Assembly: GCF_000971475.1 (NCBI RefSeq)
Contig: NZ_DF967563.1
Span: forward strand, 72,823-136,822
From: Sulfuricella sp. T08
GTDB taxonomy: Bacteria > Pseudomonadota > Gammaproteobacteria > Burkholderiales > Sulfuricellaceae
Reading direction: 5' to 3'
Length of the DNA stretch: 64,000 bases
Shown one piece after another: positions 18,525-27,472 of this stretch; the first letter of the stretch is position 1; each line of letters opens with the position of its first letter. Position numbers and translations under genes: made by a program. The notes below the pieces were generated by a model that was given only the letters and a program-made list of their open reading frames with translations, did not search any database and was not told the origin of the DNA.

Positions 18525-19058
18525 ATGAATTTTGATTTCAGCAGGAACCATTTCGAGCTGTTCGGTATTCCGCCGCTCTACCAGATCGACACGATCCAGC
18601 TGGAGCAGGCTTATCGTGACATCCAGAGTCAGATCCATCCCGACAAGTTCGCGCACCTTTCCGATGCAGAGCGCAGGCTGTCGATGCAATGGTCGACGCA
18701 GGCCAACGAGGCTTATCAGACTCTAAAGCAGCCTCTCGGCAGGGCGTGTTATTTGCTGCATTTGAATGGCGTCGATATCCACGAGGAAACCAATACGGTG
18801 ATGTCGCCCGCCTTCCTGATGCAGCAGATGGAGTGGCGTGAGGCGATCGGCGAAGCCAGGGCGGCCAAGGATACGTCCGAACTGGAACATTTGACCGGCC
18901 AGCTGCGCACCGAGATTCAGGCTCAACAGCACCAGTTGGCTGATTTGCTGGATAAAGAAAAGAATTATCCGAAGGCCGCGGAAATTGTACGCGAGCTTAA
19001 ATTCATGGAAAAATTGCGCGAGGAAATCAACTACGCGCTGGAGGCTTTGGACGCATAA
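18525..19058 (+). CDS. hscB: Fe-S co-chaperone HscB
   Basis: A J-domain protein that brings IscU to HscA and stimulates its ATPase. The J domain occupies about residues 8-75 with the invariant HPD at 38-40 ([10 protein letters not shown]). The C-terminal three-helix IscU-binding domain spans about 90-177. Length (177) is as usual. The last codon overlaps the hscA start, so the pair is translationally coupled. No zinc-finger extension is present. Confidence 0.96.
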   Translation: MNFDFSRNHFELFGIPPLYQIDTIQLEQAYRDIQSQIHPDKFAHLSDAERRLSMQWSTQANEAYQTLKQPLGRACYLLHLNGVDIHEETNTVMSPAFLMQQMEWREAIGEARAAKDTSELEHLTGQLRTEIQAQQHQLADLLDKEKNYPKAAEIVRELKFMEKLREEINYALEALDA

Positions 19059-20926
19059 TGGCTTTGTTGCAGATCGCAGAACCCGGCATGAGCACCGCGC
19101 CACACCAGCATAGGTTGGCGGTGGGGATAGACTTGGGTACAACCAATTCACTGGTGGCAACGGTCAGGAGCGGCATGAGCGTTGTGCTGCATGACGAGAA
19201 TGGCCGTGGATTGTTGCCTTCAGTGGTGCGCTATCATGAGGACGGCAGCACCGATGTCGGCTATTCCGCACAGGCGATGCAAAGCCGGGATCCCCACAAC
19301 ACCATCGTTTCGGTGAAGCGCTTCATGGGCAGGGGGCTGCGCGACTTGCCCGATGCCGGCAGCATGCCTTACCAGTTCGTCGATGCGCCCGGCATGGTGC
19401 AGCTCAAGACCGTGGCCGGCGTAAAAAGTCCGGTCGAAGTGTCAGCCGATATTCTCAAAGTATTGCGCGATCGTGCCGAGAAGGCGCTGGGTGGCGATCT
19501 GGTGGGAGCGGTGATCACGGTGCCAGCCTATTTCGACGATGCCCAGCGCCAAGCCACCAAGGATGCGGCCCGGCTGGCCGGACTCAACGTGCTGCGCCTG
19601 CTGAACGAACCTACCGCGGCGGCTGTCGCCTATGGGCTGGATAATGCGGCTGAAGGTGTTTACGCCGTTTACGACCTGGGCGGCGGCACTTTCGATATTT
19701 CCATTCTGCGTTTGTCCAAAGGTGTGTTCGAGGTACTTGCGACCAACGGCGACTCCGCACTGGGCGGCGATGATTTCGACCACCGCATCTATTGCTGGAT
19801 ACTTGAGCAGGCCAAATTGTCCGGCGTGAAGCCGCAGGATACTCGTCTGCTCCTGACCCGCGCGCGCGAAGCCAAGGAAGACCTGACCTTTCGTCCCGAA
19901 GTACGCATCACCGCGGTACTGGGCGCCGGTGAAATGGTGGATCTCACACTCACCTCCGAAACTTTTACCGATATCACCAGCAGCCTGGTCAACAAGACCC
20001 TGGCTCCCACCCGAAAAGCGCTGCGTGATGCGGGTTTGGAGCCTGAAGACGTGAAGGGGGTGGTGATGGTGGGCGGGGCGACGCGCATGCCCCAGATTCA
20101 GCACGCGGTTGGGCAGTTTTTTCGCCAGGAGCCACTCAACAATCTCGACCCGGACAAGGTGGTCGCGCTGGGGGCGGCGATTCAGGCCAATGTGCTGGCC
20201 GGAAACCGCTCCGATGACGATTGGCTGCTGCTGGATGTGATTCCGCTTTCTCTGGGACTGGAAACCATGGGCGGATTGGTGGAGAAGGTCATTCCGCGCA
20301 ACTCCACCATCCCCGTGGCACGTGCCCAGGAATTTACCACCTACAAGGACGGCCAGACCGCGATGAGTATTCACGTGGTGCAGGGCGAGCGCGAGCTGGT
20401 GAGCGACTGTCGCTCTCTGGCCAAATTCGAACTGCGCGGGATCCCGCCAATGGTGGCGGGTGGGGCGCGCATCCGGGTCACCTTTCAGGTAGATGCCGAT
20501 GGCCTGCTGAGTGTGTCCGCACGTGAAAAAAGCAGCGGTGTGGAGGCCTCCATCGTGGTGAAGCCATCCTATGGTCTCAGCGACGATGAAATCACCCGCA
20601 TGCTGCTCACTTCACAGGAAAATGCCAAGGCCGACATGGCGGCGCGTGCATTGCGCGAGCAGCAGGTCGAAGCCGGGCGCCTGATTGAAGCGATCGAGGC
20701 GGCGCTCAACGAAAACGGCGACAGTCTGCTCAGCGCTACGGAACGCGCCGAGATCGACGAAGGAATGGCAGTGCTGCGCAGGACCCTGGAAGGGGCCAAT
20801 CATCAGCTAATCAAAGATCAGATCGAAAAACTGAACCACATTTCCGAGATGTTTGCCGGACGACGCATGGACCAGAGCGTACAAAAAGCACTGACTGGCC
20901 ATAAACTGGAAGAACTTGAGATTTAA
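19058..20926 (+). CDS. hscA: Fe-S chaperone HscA (Hsp70 family)
   Basis: A specialised Hsp70 of 622 residues that drives cluster release from IscU. The nucleotide-binding domain begins [16 protein letters not shown] near residue 22, with [14 protein letters not shown] and [10 protein letters not shown] later. The linker and substrate domain start near residue 390 ([16 protein letters not shown]), and the C-terminal lid ends LEELEI. It begins at the hscB stop and is followed 3 bases later by fdx. Length and features match HscA rather than DnaK: there is no long disordered tail. Confidence 0.97.
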   Translation: MALLQIAEPGMSTAPHQHRLAVGIDLGTTNSLVATVRSGMSVVLHDENGRGLLPSVVRYHEDGSTDVGYSAQAMQSRDPHNTIVSVKRFMGRGLRDLPDAGSMPYQFVDAPGMVQLKTVAGVKSPVEVSADILKVLRDRAEKALGGDLVGAVITVPAYFDDAQRQATKDAARLAGLNVLRLLNEPTAAAVAYGLDNAAEGVYAVYDLGGGTFDISILRLSKGVFEVLATNGDSALGGDDFDHRIYCWILEQAKLSGVKPQDTRLLLTRAREAKEDLTFRPEVRITAVLGAGEMVDLTLTSETFTDITSSLVNKTLAPTRKALRDAGLEPEDVKGVVMVGGATRMPQIQHAVGQFFRQEPLNNLDPDKVVALGAAIQANVLAGNRSDDDWLLLDVIPLSLGLETMGGLVEKVIPRNSTIPVARAQEFTTYKDGQTAMSIHVVQGERELVSDCRSLAKFELRGIPPMVAGGARIRVTFQVDADGLLSVSAREKSSGVEASIVVKPSYGLSDDEITRMLLTSQENAKADMAARALREQQVEAGRLIEAIEAALNENGDSLLSATERAEIDEGMAVLRRTLEGANHQLIKDQIEKLNHISEMFAGRRMDQSVQKALTGHKLEELEI

Positions 20927-20929
20927 ACT

Positions 20930-21268
20930 ATGCCACAACTGATAGTTTTACCTAATGAGCAACTCTGTCCCGATGGCGCATTGATCGAGGCGAAGCCCGG
21001 CGTATCCATCTGCGACACCCTGCTTGAGCACGGCATCGAAATCGAGCATGCCTGCGAGAAGGCGTGCGCCTGCACCACCTGCCATGTGGTGGTGCGCGAA
21101 GGGTTCGAATCGCTGGATCCCTCCGAAGAACTGGAGGACGACATGCTGGACAAGGCCTGGGGGCTGGAGCCGGCCTCGCGCCTTTCCTGTCAGGCTATCA
21201 TCAAGGATAGTGACCTGGTGATTGAGATTCCGAAATACACCATCAATCTGGCCAGCGAGTCCCACTGA
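20930..21268 (+). CDS. fdx: Isc-type [2Fe-2S] ferredoxin
   Basis: An adrenodoxin-type ferredoxin of 112 residues that gives electrons to cluster assembly on IscU. Ligands C42, C48, C51 and C87 (EHACEKACACTTC...LSCQ) match E. coli Fdx exactly, with a conserved extra cysteine at 46. A DPSEELEDDMLDKAWGLEPASRL block is typical. The ATG is 4 bases after the hscA stop, so it is surely in the same operon. Confidence 0.97.
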   Translation: MPQLIVLPNEQLCPDGALIEAKPGVSICDTLLEHGIEIEHACEKACACTTCHVVVREGFESLDPSEELEDDMLDKAWGLEPASRLSCQAIIKDSDLVIEIPKYTINLASESH

Positions 21269-21279
21269 GGGAGGGCATC

Positions 21280-21474
21280 ATGAAGTGGACCGATACGCTG
21301 GATATTGCCATCGAACTTTACGAAAAATTTCCCGAAGTGGACCCCCGCTACGTGCGCTTTACCGATTTGCACCGCTGGGTTACCGAGTTGGAAGATTTTG
21401 ATGACGACCCAGAAAAATCCAACGAAAAAATCCTCGAAGCGATCCAGATGGCCTGGATAGACGAAGTGGAATAG
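21280..21474 (+). CDS. iscX: Fe-S assembly protein IscX
   Basis: A 64-residue acidic protein with a winged-helix fold that binds IscS and iron and tunes the rate of cluster assembly. It starts MKWTDTLDIAIELYEKFPEVDP and contains the conserved RFTDLHRWVTELEDFDDDP and the C-terminal ILEAIQMAWIDEVE. GAGGG precedes the ATG. It ends the isc operon. A diverged copy of its last codons recurs at 24052-24105, beyond pncA-pncB. Confidence 0.97.
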   Translation: MKWTDTLDIAIELYEKFPEVDPRYVRFTDLHRWVTELEDFDDDPEKSNEKILEAIQMAWIDEVE

Positions 21475-22005
21475 CTATGTCCCATGGCTTAACCTCGACA
21501 TAGCAAGTCGGGTTTCTGCCTTCGATAAAACTCCCCTCCGAATGTGGCGAAAAACCAGAGATATGGGTAACCCCTATACATAAATCGGATCCGTGGGTAC
21601 TAATATCCCTCGTATTCAAGAATAAACGATAACAATAAAATGCAGGGGAACTGCACTGACACCGGGGATTGTCTTTGGCTATTGGGAAGCCTGTGCAGTC
21701 TTTACCGGGTGCCGTTCGATGCCGCGCTGGTAGCGAACCAGTTTTCGCCGTCATATACCCTCGCCACACTCCACGAAGCCGCACGGGTGCGCTGCTTCAA
21801 AACCGGGTTCAGTCCGCTGACAGACGCGGGTTGAGGCAAACTTCCCTTTCCCTGCATCGCTTGCCTGAAACCTCGGGCTCAGAACGAAACCAGCCACACC
21901 GAAACATCCTCCGGCGCCACCGAAAAACTTGAGATCCATTCCCCAACGAGGTATCTGACTATAATGAATTAATCTCCTTTTTTTCAGGCTTCCCGTGAAC
22001 CGCGC
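21475..22005. other. Long intergenic region with a gene remnant
   Basis: About 530 bases between iscX and pncA. The first 65 or so resemble the stretch after the iscX echo at 24106-24170 (shared CATAGCA and GATAAAA tracts). The middle (21640-21960) carries a truncated ABC-transporter reading frame, listed separately. A TATAAT at about 21960 could be the -10 of the pncA promoter. No tRNA or strong terminator was found. Confidence 0.5.
21640..21834 (+). pseudogene. Remnant of a C39-peptidase-like type I secretion ABC transporter (N-terminus)
   Basis: The 64 codons read DTGDCLWLLGSLCSLYRVPF and then QFSPSYTLATLHEAARV. To my eye this matches the N-terminal C39-like domain of RTX/bacteriocin-type ABC exporters (helix, then QFPPPYTLATLxxAAR). 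After the TGA at 21832-21834 the same frame goes on with GKLPFPCIACLKP, again typical of that domain, before it decays around 21960. No transmembrane or ATPase part follows. I read it as a nonsense-interrupted, truncated relic. The catalytic cysteine position cannot be judged. Confidence 0.5.
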
Positions 22006-22605
22006 ATGAATGACGCCCCCACAACCCTGCAAGCACTCCCAGGAGATGCCCTGCTACTAGTGGACGTGCAGAACGACTTCCTGCCCGGCGGCAGCTTGGC
22101 GGTGCTGTCCGGCGACCATATCCTGCCCGCGCTGACCCGCTGCATCAGCCTGTTCAGGAAGGCAGGCCTCCCCATCTATGCCAGCCGCGACTGGCATCCG
22201 GCCGATCACTGCTCGTTCCGTGGGCAGGGCGGGCCGTGGCCGCCTCACTGCATTGTCGGCAGCCACGGTGCAGCCTTTTCCGATCAGCTGGCACTGCCGG
22301 ATGACGCCACCATCATCTCCAAGGCCACCCGCCCCGACGCGGATGCCTATTCCGCCTTTGCCGCCACCAGCCTGGAACGGCGCCTGCGCGACGCGGGCAT
22401 CAAGAGGCTATTCGTCGGTGGACTGGCCACCGACTACTGCGTGCTCAACACCGTCAGGGATGCGCTGTCTCTGGGCTTTACCGTGATGCTACTGCTCGAC
22501 GGCATTCGCGCCGTCGACGTCAAGCCCGGCGATGGTCAACACGCACTGGCCGAAATGATCGCGCTCGGCACCCAGCTGATCTACAGCGAAAACATTCGAC
22601 CATGA
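22006..22605 (+). CDS. pncA: Nicotinamidase
   Basis: PncA hydrolyses nicotinamide to nicotinic acid in NAD salvage. The 199-residue isochorismatase-fold protein has the catalytic triad D20 (LLLVDVQNDF), K106 (ISKATRPDADAYSAF) and C145 (LATDYCVLNT). The metal site is D62, H64 and H68 (SRDWHPADHCSF). It overlaps pncB by 4 bases, so the two consecutive steps are coupled. There is a TATAAT-like element about 40 bases before the start. Confidence 0.95.
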   Translation: MNDAPTTLQALPGDALLLVDVQNDFLPGGSLAVLSGDHILPALTRCISLFRKAGLPIYASRDWHPADHCSFRGQGGPWPPHCIVGSHGAAFSDQLALPDDATIISKATRPDADAYSAFAATSLERRLRDAGIKRLFVGGLATDYCVLNTVRDALSLGFTVMLLLDGIRAVDVKPGDGQHALAEMIALGTQLIYSENIRP

Positions 22606-23942
22606 ATCCGCAATCCAGCCCACTGCTTACTGACCTGTACCAGCTCACCATGCTGCAGGCTTATTACGACGAGGGCATGGATGACACTGCGGTATTCGAG
22701 TTTTTCGTGCGCGACCTGCCGCCGCAGCGCAATTTCCTGCTGGCAGCCGGGCTGGAACAGGTGCTGCAGTTCCTGGAAAACCTGCGCTTTACGCCGGAAG
22801 AAGTGGACTGGGTGGCAAACTGCGGCCGTTTCAGCCGCGAATTCACCGATTTTCTGGCCAGCCTGTGCTTCACCGGCGATGTCCACGCCATGCCGGAAGG
22901 CACTCTGTTCTTCCCGCACCAGCCGATCCTGCGCATCACCGCGCCGATCACCCAGGCGCAACTGGTGGAAAGCCGCGTCATCAACCTGCTTCACCTGCAG
23001 ACCCTGATCGCATCGAAAGCCGCGCGCAGCGTTCTGGTCGCCCCTGGCAAGTTGCTTGTGGATTTCGGCCTGCGCCGCGCCCACGGCGCCGAAGCTGGCT
23101 TGCTTGCGGCGCGCGCCTCCTACCTGGCTGGCTATTCCGGCAGCGCCACGGTGCTGGCTGGAGCACAGTTCAGCATCCCACTCTACGGCACCATGGCACA
23201 CTCCTACATCCAGGCCCACACCGACGAAATCGTGGCCTTTGAGCGTTTCGCCCACTCCCATCCGACCAATACGGTACTGCTGATCGACACCTACGACACC
23301 GAAGCGGCAGCAGAGAAAGTGGTAAAATTGGCGCCCCGGCTCGAACAACAGGGCATTCATATCAAGGCAGTGCGACTGGACAGCGGCAACCTTGCCGAAC
23401 ATGCGCGCAAGGTGCGCCGTATTCTCGACCAGGGTGGATGCCGGAAGATCGGCATTTTCTGCAGCGGCAATCTCGATGAATACGCCATCCACCAAATGCT
23501 CGCGGACAATGCACCGGTCGACGGTTTCGGCGTCGGCACCCTGCTTGACACCTCGGCCGATGCCCCATACCTCGATTGCGCCTACAAACTGGTTGAATAT
23601 GCCGGCAAGCCCAGCCGAAAACGCTCGGAGGGAAAGGCCACCTGGCCAGGGCGCAAGCAGGTTTACCGCAGCTATGGTGCCGACGGCAGCTTGGAGCGGG
23701 ACACCTTGACGCTGGAACACGATACTCATTCCGGGACGCCGCTGATCGAACCCTGTATGCAGGAGGGAAAACGCCTGTCAGCCCCGGAGCCTCTAGAAAG
23801 AGTGCGGCAGCGTGCAGCAAGTGAACTGGAACGCCTTCCCAGGCATTTGAGGCAACTGGAAACCTCATCCCTGCCGTATACGGTCGAAATTGCCCCGGCA
23901 TTGCGAGAACTGGCGGCAGCGATTGACCGTGCAGCCCATTAA
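22602..23942 (+). CDS. pncB: Nicotinate phosphoribosyltransferase
   Basis: PncB converts nicotinate and PRPP to nicotinate mononucleotide, the second step of the salvage route opened by PncA. The 446-residue enzyme starts SSPLLTDLYQLTMLQAYYDEGM. It has FGLRRAHG (about residues 155-162), the phosphorylated-histidine region GTMAHSYIQAH (about 199-209) and a KAVRLDSGNLAEHARKVRRIL phosphate-binding segment. It is of the longer bacterial type. The ATG overlaps the pncA stop. It is followed by the iscX-like echo and flhB. Confidence 0.95.
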   Translation: MNPQSSPLLTDLYQLTMLQAYYDEGMDDTAVFEFFVRDLPPQRNFLLAAGLEQVLQFLENLRFTPEEVDWVANCGRFSREFTDFLASLCFTGDVHAMPEGTLFFPHQPILRITAPITQAQLVESRVINLLHLQTLIASKAARSVLVAPGKLLVDFGLRRAHGAEAGLLAARASYLAGYSGSATVLAGAQFSIPLYGTMAHSYIQAHTDEIVAFERFAHSHPTNTVLLIDTYDTEAAAEKVVKLAPRLEQQGIHIKAVRLDSGNLAEHARKVRRILDQGGCRKIGIFCSGNLDEYAIHQMLADNAPVDGFGVGTLLDTSADAPYLDCAYKLVEYAGKPSRKRSEGKATWPGRKQVYRSYGADGSLERDTLTLEHDTHSGTPLIEPCMQEGKRLSAPEPLERVRQRAASELERLPRHLRQLETSSLPYTVEIAPALRELAAAIDRAAH

Positions 23943-24248
23943 TCACTTCGTCCTTACCGAAACAAAAATTGTCATATTCCCCAGAATAAATGGGGTGCGG
24001 TGTCAATTGCCGATAACCCGCTGAACCAAGCGGAGAATCGAGAAGTGATTCAGCGAGAGAATTTTCGAAGCGATCCAGATGGCTTGGGTAGACCAGGCCG
24101 AATGACCCGCTCTTAGGCATGATTTCGGCATAGCAGTAGAGTTTTTGCTATCTGATAAAAATCCTACTCCCCTACTATATCTGGTGGAAATGATGTAAAC
24201 TACACACCATATGTGCTACCTGCGCTGCCCTATAGCCGAGGGGGATAA
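23943..24248. other. Intergenic region upstream of flhB
   Basis: About 300 bases. It contains the iscX 3'-end echo (24052-24105) and its equally diverged downstream flank (to about 24170). The last 80 bases should hold the flhB promoter and a ribosome site (GAGGGGG). A GG-N10-GC pair at about 24114-24127 is a weak sigma-54 look-alike and was not called. Confidence 0.4.
24052..24105 (+). pseudogene. Diverged 3'-end copy of iscX
   Basis: In one frame these bases read SERIFEAIQMAWVDQAE then TGA, against NEKILEAIQMAWIDEVE at the end of the intact iscX. A TGA in the same frame lies just upstream (24046-24048), so only the last 18 codons survive. Resemblance goes on for about 60 bases past the stop. 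This is a relic of a second iscX or of a duplication that now lies on the far side of pncAB. Confidence 0.7.
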
Positions 24249-25391
24249 ATGGCGGAAGACAGCGATTTAGAACGAACAGAACCTGCGTCATCGCGACGCA
24301 TAGAGCAGGCCCGTGAGAAGGGGCAGGTCGCCCGTTCCCGCGAATTATCGACATTCACTGTGTTGATCGCTGCCGGCGCTGGCTTGATGGTGATGGGTCC
24401 GCAACTGATGGACAACCTGGCCGGGGTGATGCGTGGCGGCCTGATGCTGGACCGGGCTTCGGCATTCGACCCCCTGATGATGCTGGCCCGCCTTCATCAA
24501 CTGTCATTGAGCGCTCTTGTTACTTTTATTCCTTTCATCCTGTTGATGGTCATTGCTGCGATTTTTGCACCGATGGTGCTGAGCGGCTGGCTGTTCTCTT
24601 TCCAGGCATTGCAACCCGACTTCAGCCGCATCGATCCGCTTAAAGGCATCGGCCGCCTGTTTTCCCGGAACAGTCTGGTCGAACTGGCCAAGGCCCTGGG
24701 CAAGTCGGCCCTGATCGGAGGCGTCGCATACTGGGTCATCATGCACAATAAGGAAGCGATGTTTGCTCTGGCGGGCGAATCGGTCCATCAAGGCATTGCT
24801 CATTTGGGGACTCTGCTGGGCGTTACTTTTCTGACTATCGTCAGTTCGATGATACTGATCGTGGCGATTGATGTGCCCTTCCAGTTGTGGGACCACTCCA
24901 GCAAGCTGAAGATGACAAAAGAGGAAGTGCGACAGGAGAACAAGGAGTCGGAAGGCTCGCCCGAAGTCAAGGCGCAGATCCGCCGGGTGCAGCGCGAGAT
25001 GGCGCGTCGTCGCATGATGGCGGAAGTGCCCAAGGCCGACGTGATCGTGACCAACCCGACCCATTACGCCGTAGCGTTGCGCTACCAGGACAAGCTGATG
25101 GGTGCGCCGGTCATCGTTGCCATGGGTTCTGAGCTGATGGCGGTCCGCATCAGGGAGTTGGGCGAGGAGCATCATATCCCGATCCTGGAGGCGCCACCTC
25201 TGGCCCGAGCCCTCTTCCGCCATGGCGAGTTGGGCGAGGAAATCCCGGCCGCGCTTTATACGGCGGTAGCCGAAGTGCTGGCCTATGTTTACCAGCTGCG
25301 CAGCTATGAATCAGGTGGGGGCATAGCACCTCAGCTGCCACGGAGCCTGCCGGTGCCGCCGGGCTTGGATCCGGAAAGTGAAATAGCATGA
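24249..25391 (+). CDS. flhB: Flagellar export switch protein FlhB
   Basis: FlhB controls the substrate switch from rod/hook to filament export. The 380-residue protein has four membrane helices in the first 210 residues, then a cytoplasmic domain with the self-cleaving NPTH motif beginning at N269 (VTNPTHYAVALRY). The linker KMTKEEVRQENKESEGSPEVK is canonical. The C-terminal tail is somewhat long and proline-rich. The gene overlaps flhA by 4 bases and opens the flhB-flhA-flhF-flhG-fliA-mot cluster. Confidence 0.96.
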   Translation: MAEDSDLERTEPASSRRIEQAREKGQVARSRELSTFTVLIAAGAGLMVMGPQLMDNLAGVMRGGLMLDRASAFDPLMMLARLHQLSLSALVTFIPFILLMVIAAIFAPMVLSGWLFSFQALQPDFSRIDPLKGIGRLFSRNSLVELAKALGKSALIGGVAYWVIMHNKEAMFALAGESVHQGIAHLGTLLGVTFLTIVSSMILIVAIDVPFQLWDHSSKLKMTKEEVRQENKESEGSPEVKAQIRRVQREMARRRMMAEVPKADVIVTNPTHYAVALRYQDKLMGAPVIVAMGSELMAVRIRELGEEHHIPILEAPPLARALFRHGELGEEIPAALYTAVAEVLAYVYQLRSYESGGGIAPQLPRSLPVPPGLDPESEIA

Positions 25392-27472
25392 ACGCCAGGG
25401 TTGATGGAATGAATTTGCCGGGCGGCCTGAGCATGACCAAACTGGCCGGCCCGATCCTGATCATCATGATTCTGGGCATGATGATCCTGCCGCTGCCACC
25501 TATCCTGCTGGACCTGTTGTTCACTTTCAACATCGCCCTTGCGATGATTGTGCTGCTGGTCAGCCTGTATACGACCAAGCCGCTTGAATTCGCCGTATTT
25601 CCCACCGTGTTGCTGGTCACAACGTTGCTGCGGCTGTCGCTCAACGTTGCGTCAGCCCGGATTGTGCTGCTCGAAGGGCACACCGGCCCCGACGCTGCGG
25701 GTAAGGTAATCGAGGCCTTCGGTCATTTCCTGGTAGGAGGCAATTACACCGTCGGCATTATTTTGTTCATTATCCTGGTGATCATCAATTTCGTGGTGAT
25801 CACCAAGGGTGCCGGGCGGATCGCAGAAGTCAGTGCGCGCTTCACTCTGGATGCCATGCCCGGCAAGCAGATGGCGATCGATGCCGACCTCAACGCCGGT
25901 TTGATTGGTGAGGATGAGGCCCGAACACGCCGCTCTATCATTTCCCAGGAGGCAGATTTCTTCGGCTCAATGGACGGTGCCAGCAAATTCGTGCGCGGCG
26001 ACGCCGTCGCCGGCATTCTGATCATGCTGATCATGATCATCGGCGGGTTGGCGGTAGGCGTTATGCAGCACAACCTGGATTTCGCCACTGCTGCCAACAA
26101 TTATACTTTGCTTACCATCGGCGATGGTCTGGTAGCTCAGATTCCTGCTCTGGTGATTTCGACTGCGGCAGGTATCGTGGTAAGCCGCGTTTCTACCGAT
26201 GAGGATCTGAGCCAGCAAATGCTCGGCCAGTTGTTCAGCCAGCCCCTCGTGCTCTACATTACCGCCACCATTCTCGGCGTAATGGGCCTGATTCCGGGGA
26301 TGCCGAATTTCTCCTTCTTGCTGCTGGCGACCATGCTTGCCGGCGCAGCCTACTACATCGAACAGCGCGCGCGGAAACCCGAGGCGCTTGAGATTGCAGC
26401 ACCGGCACAGGCTCCAACCGAGCCTGTCGATGTGAGCTGGGATGACGTGATGCCGGTAGATATTCTGGGACTGGAGGTCGGCTATCGCCTCATTCCCCTG
26501 GTGGATCGGAATCAGGATGGAGAGCTATTACGGCGTATTCGCGGCATTCGCAAGAAGTTTGCTCACGAAATGGGCTTCGTGGTCCCGGCCGTGCATATCC
26601 GCGACAATCTGGAACTCAAGCCAAATGGCTACCGTCTTGCCTTGAAGGGCGTCGAGATGGGGCATGGCGAGGCATATGTCGGCATGTTTCTGGCGATCAA
26701 TCCGGGTCGGGTGCTTGGCAACTTGGCCGGCACGCCCACCCGCGACCCCGCCTTTGGTCTGCCCGCTGTCTGGATTGAGGCCGAGATGCGCGAGCAGGCG
26801 CAGACTTTCGGTTACACCGTGGTGGATGCCAGCACAGTGATTGCAACCCATCTGTCCAATATCATCCAGTCGCACAGTGCCGAACTGTTGGGTCGCGAGG
26901 AAGTGCAGCAGTTGCTGGATCATCTGGCGAAGGAATCGCCCAAGCTGGTCGAGGAACTGGTGCCGAAACTATTGTCCCTTTCCACGTTGCACCGTGTCTT
27001 GCAAAGCCTGTTGGATGAGGGTGTGCATATCCGAGACATGCGTACCGTCATCGAAACCCTCGCTGAGCATGCGCCACGCACGCAAAACGTCGATGAGCTG
27101 GCGTCTCTGGTTCGTGTCGCGCTTGGACGTGCTATCATCCAGCAAATTTATCCGGGCACGAATGAACTGCAAGTTATTACGCTGGACCCAGGCCTGGAGG
27201 GCATTCTGATGCAGGCGACACAAACGTCGGGCGCTGAAGGTGCCGGACTTGAGCCCGGTCTGGCGGAAAACCTGCTGGCACAGGCGCAGGCCGTGGCGCA
27301 GAACCAGGAGCAGATCGGTCTGCCGGCCGTACTGCTGGTGCAGGCCCCGTTGCGCGGTCTGATGTCGCGCTTCCTGCGGCGTGCTGTGCCGCAACTCAAG
27401 GTCATTTCTCATGCCGAGGTGCCGGATACCAAAACCATTAGAGTGACCGCCGTATTGGGGGGGAGGGGATGA
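25388..27472 (+). CDS. flhA: Flagellar export protein FlhA
   Basis: The largest export-gate component, 694 residues. The N-terminal half has about eight membrane helices with the conserved FHIPEP-type loop (here VISTAAGIVVSRVSTDE and MPGKQMAIDADLNAGLI, residues about 150-280). The C-terminal cytosolic ring domain (about 360-694) docks chaperone-substrate complexes. The start overlaps flhB and the stop overlaps flhF by 4 bases, showing coupled translation. Confidence 0.97.
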   Translation: MNARVDGMNLPGGLSMTKLAGPILIIMILGMMILPLPPILLDLLFTFNIALAMIVLLVSLYTTKPLEFAVFPTVLLVTTLLRLSLNVASARIVLLEGHTGPDAAGKVIEAFGHFLVGGNYTVGIILFIILVIINFVVITKGAGRIAEVSARFTLDAMPGKQMAIDADLNAGLIGEDEARTRRSIISQEADFFGSMDGASKFVRGDAVAGILIMLIMIIGGLAVGVMQHNLDFATAANNYTLLTIGDGLVAQIPALVISTAAGIVVSRVSTDEDLSQQMLGQLFSQPLVLYITATILGVMGLIPGMPNFSFLLLATMLAGAAYYIEQRARKPEALEIAAPAQAPTEPVDVSWDDVMPVDILGLEVGYRLIPLVDRNQDGELLRRIRGIRKKFAHEMGFVVPAVHIRDNLELKPNGYRLALKGVEMGHGEAYVGMFLAINPGRVLGNLAGTPTRDPAFGLPAVWIEAEMREQAQTFGYTVVDASTVIATHLSNIIQSHSAELLGREEVQQLLDHLAKESPKLVEELVPKLLSLSTLHRVLQSLLDEGVHIRDMRTVIETLAEHAPRTQNVDELASLVRVALGRAIIQQIYPGTNELQVITLDPGLEGILMQATQTSGAEGAGLEPGLAENLLAQAQAVAQNQEQIGLPAVLLVQAPLRGLMSRFLRRAVPQLKVISHAEVPDTKTIRVTAVLGGRG

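Noticed and set aside
24112-24130. GG-N10-GC spacing (AGGCATGATTTCGGCA) upstream of flhB as a sigma-54 promoter
   Set aside because: The spacing is right, but the -12 element reads CGGCA instead of TTGCA and the site lies in the decaying iscX duplicate flank about 120 bases from the flhB start. Too weak to call.
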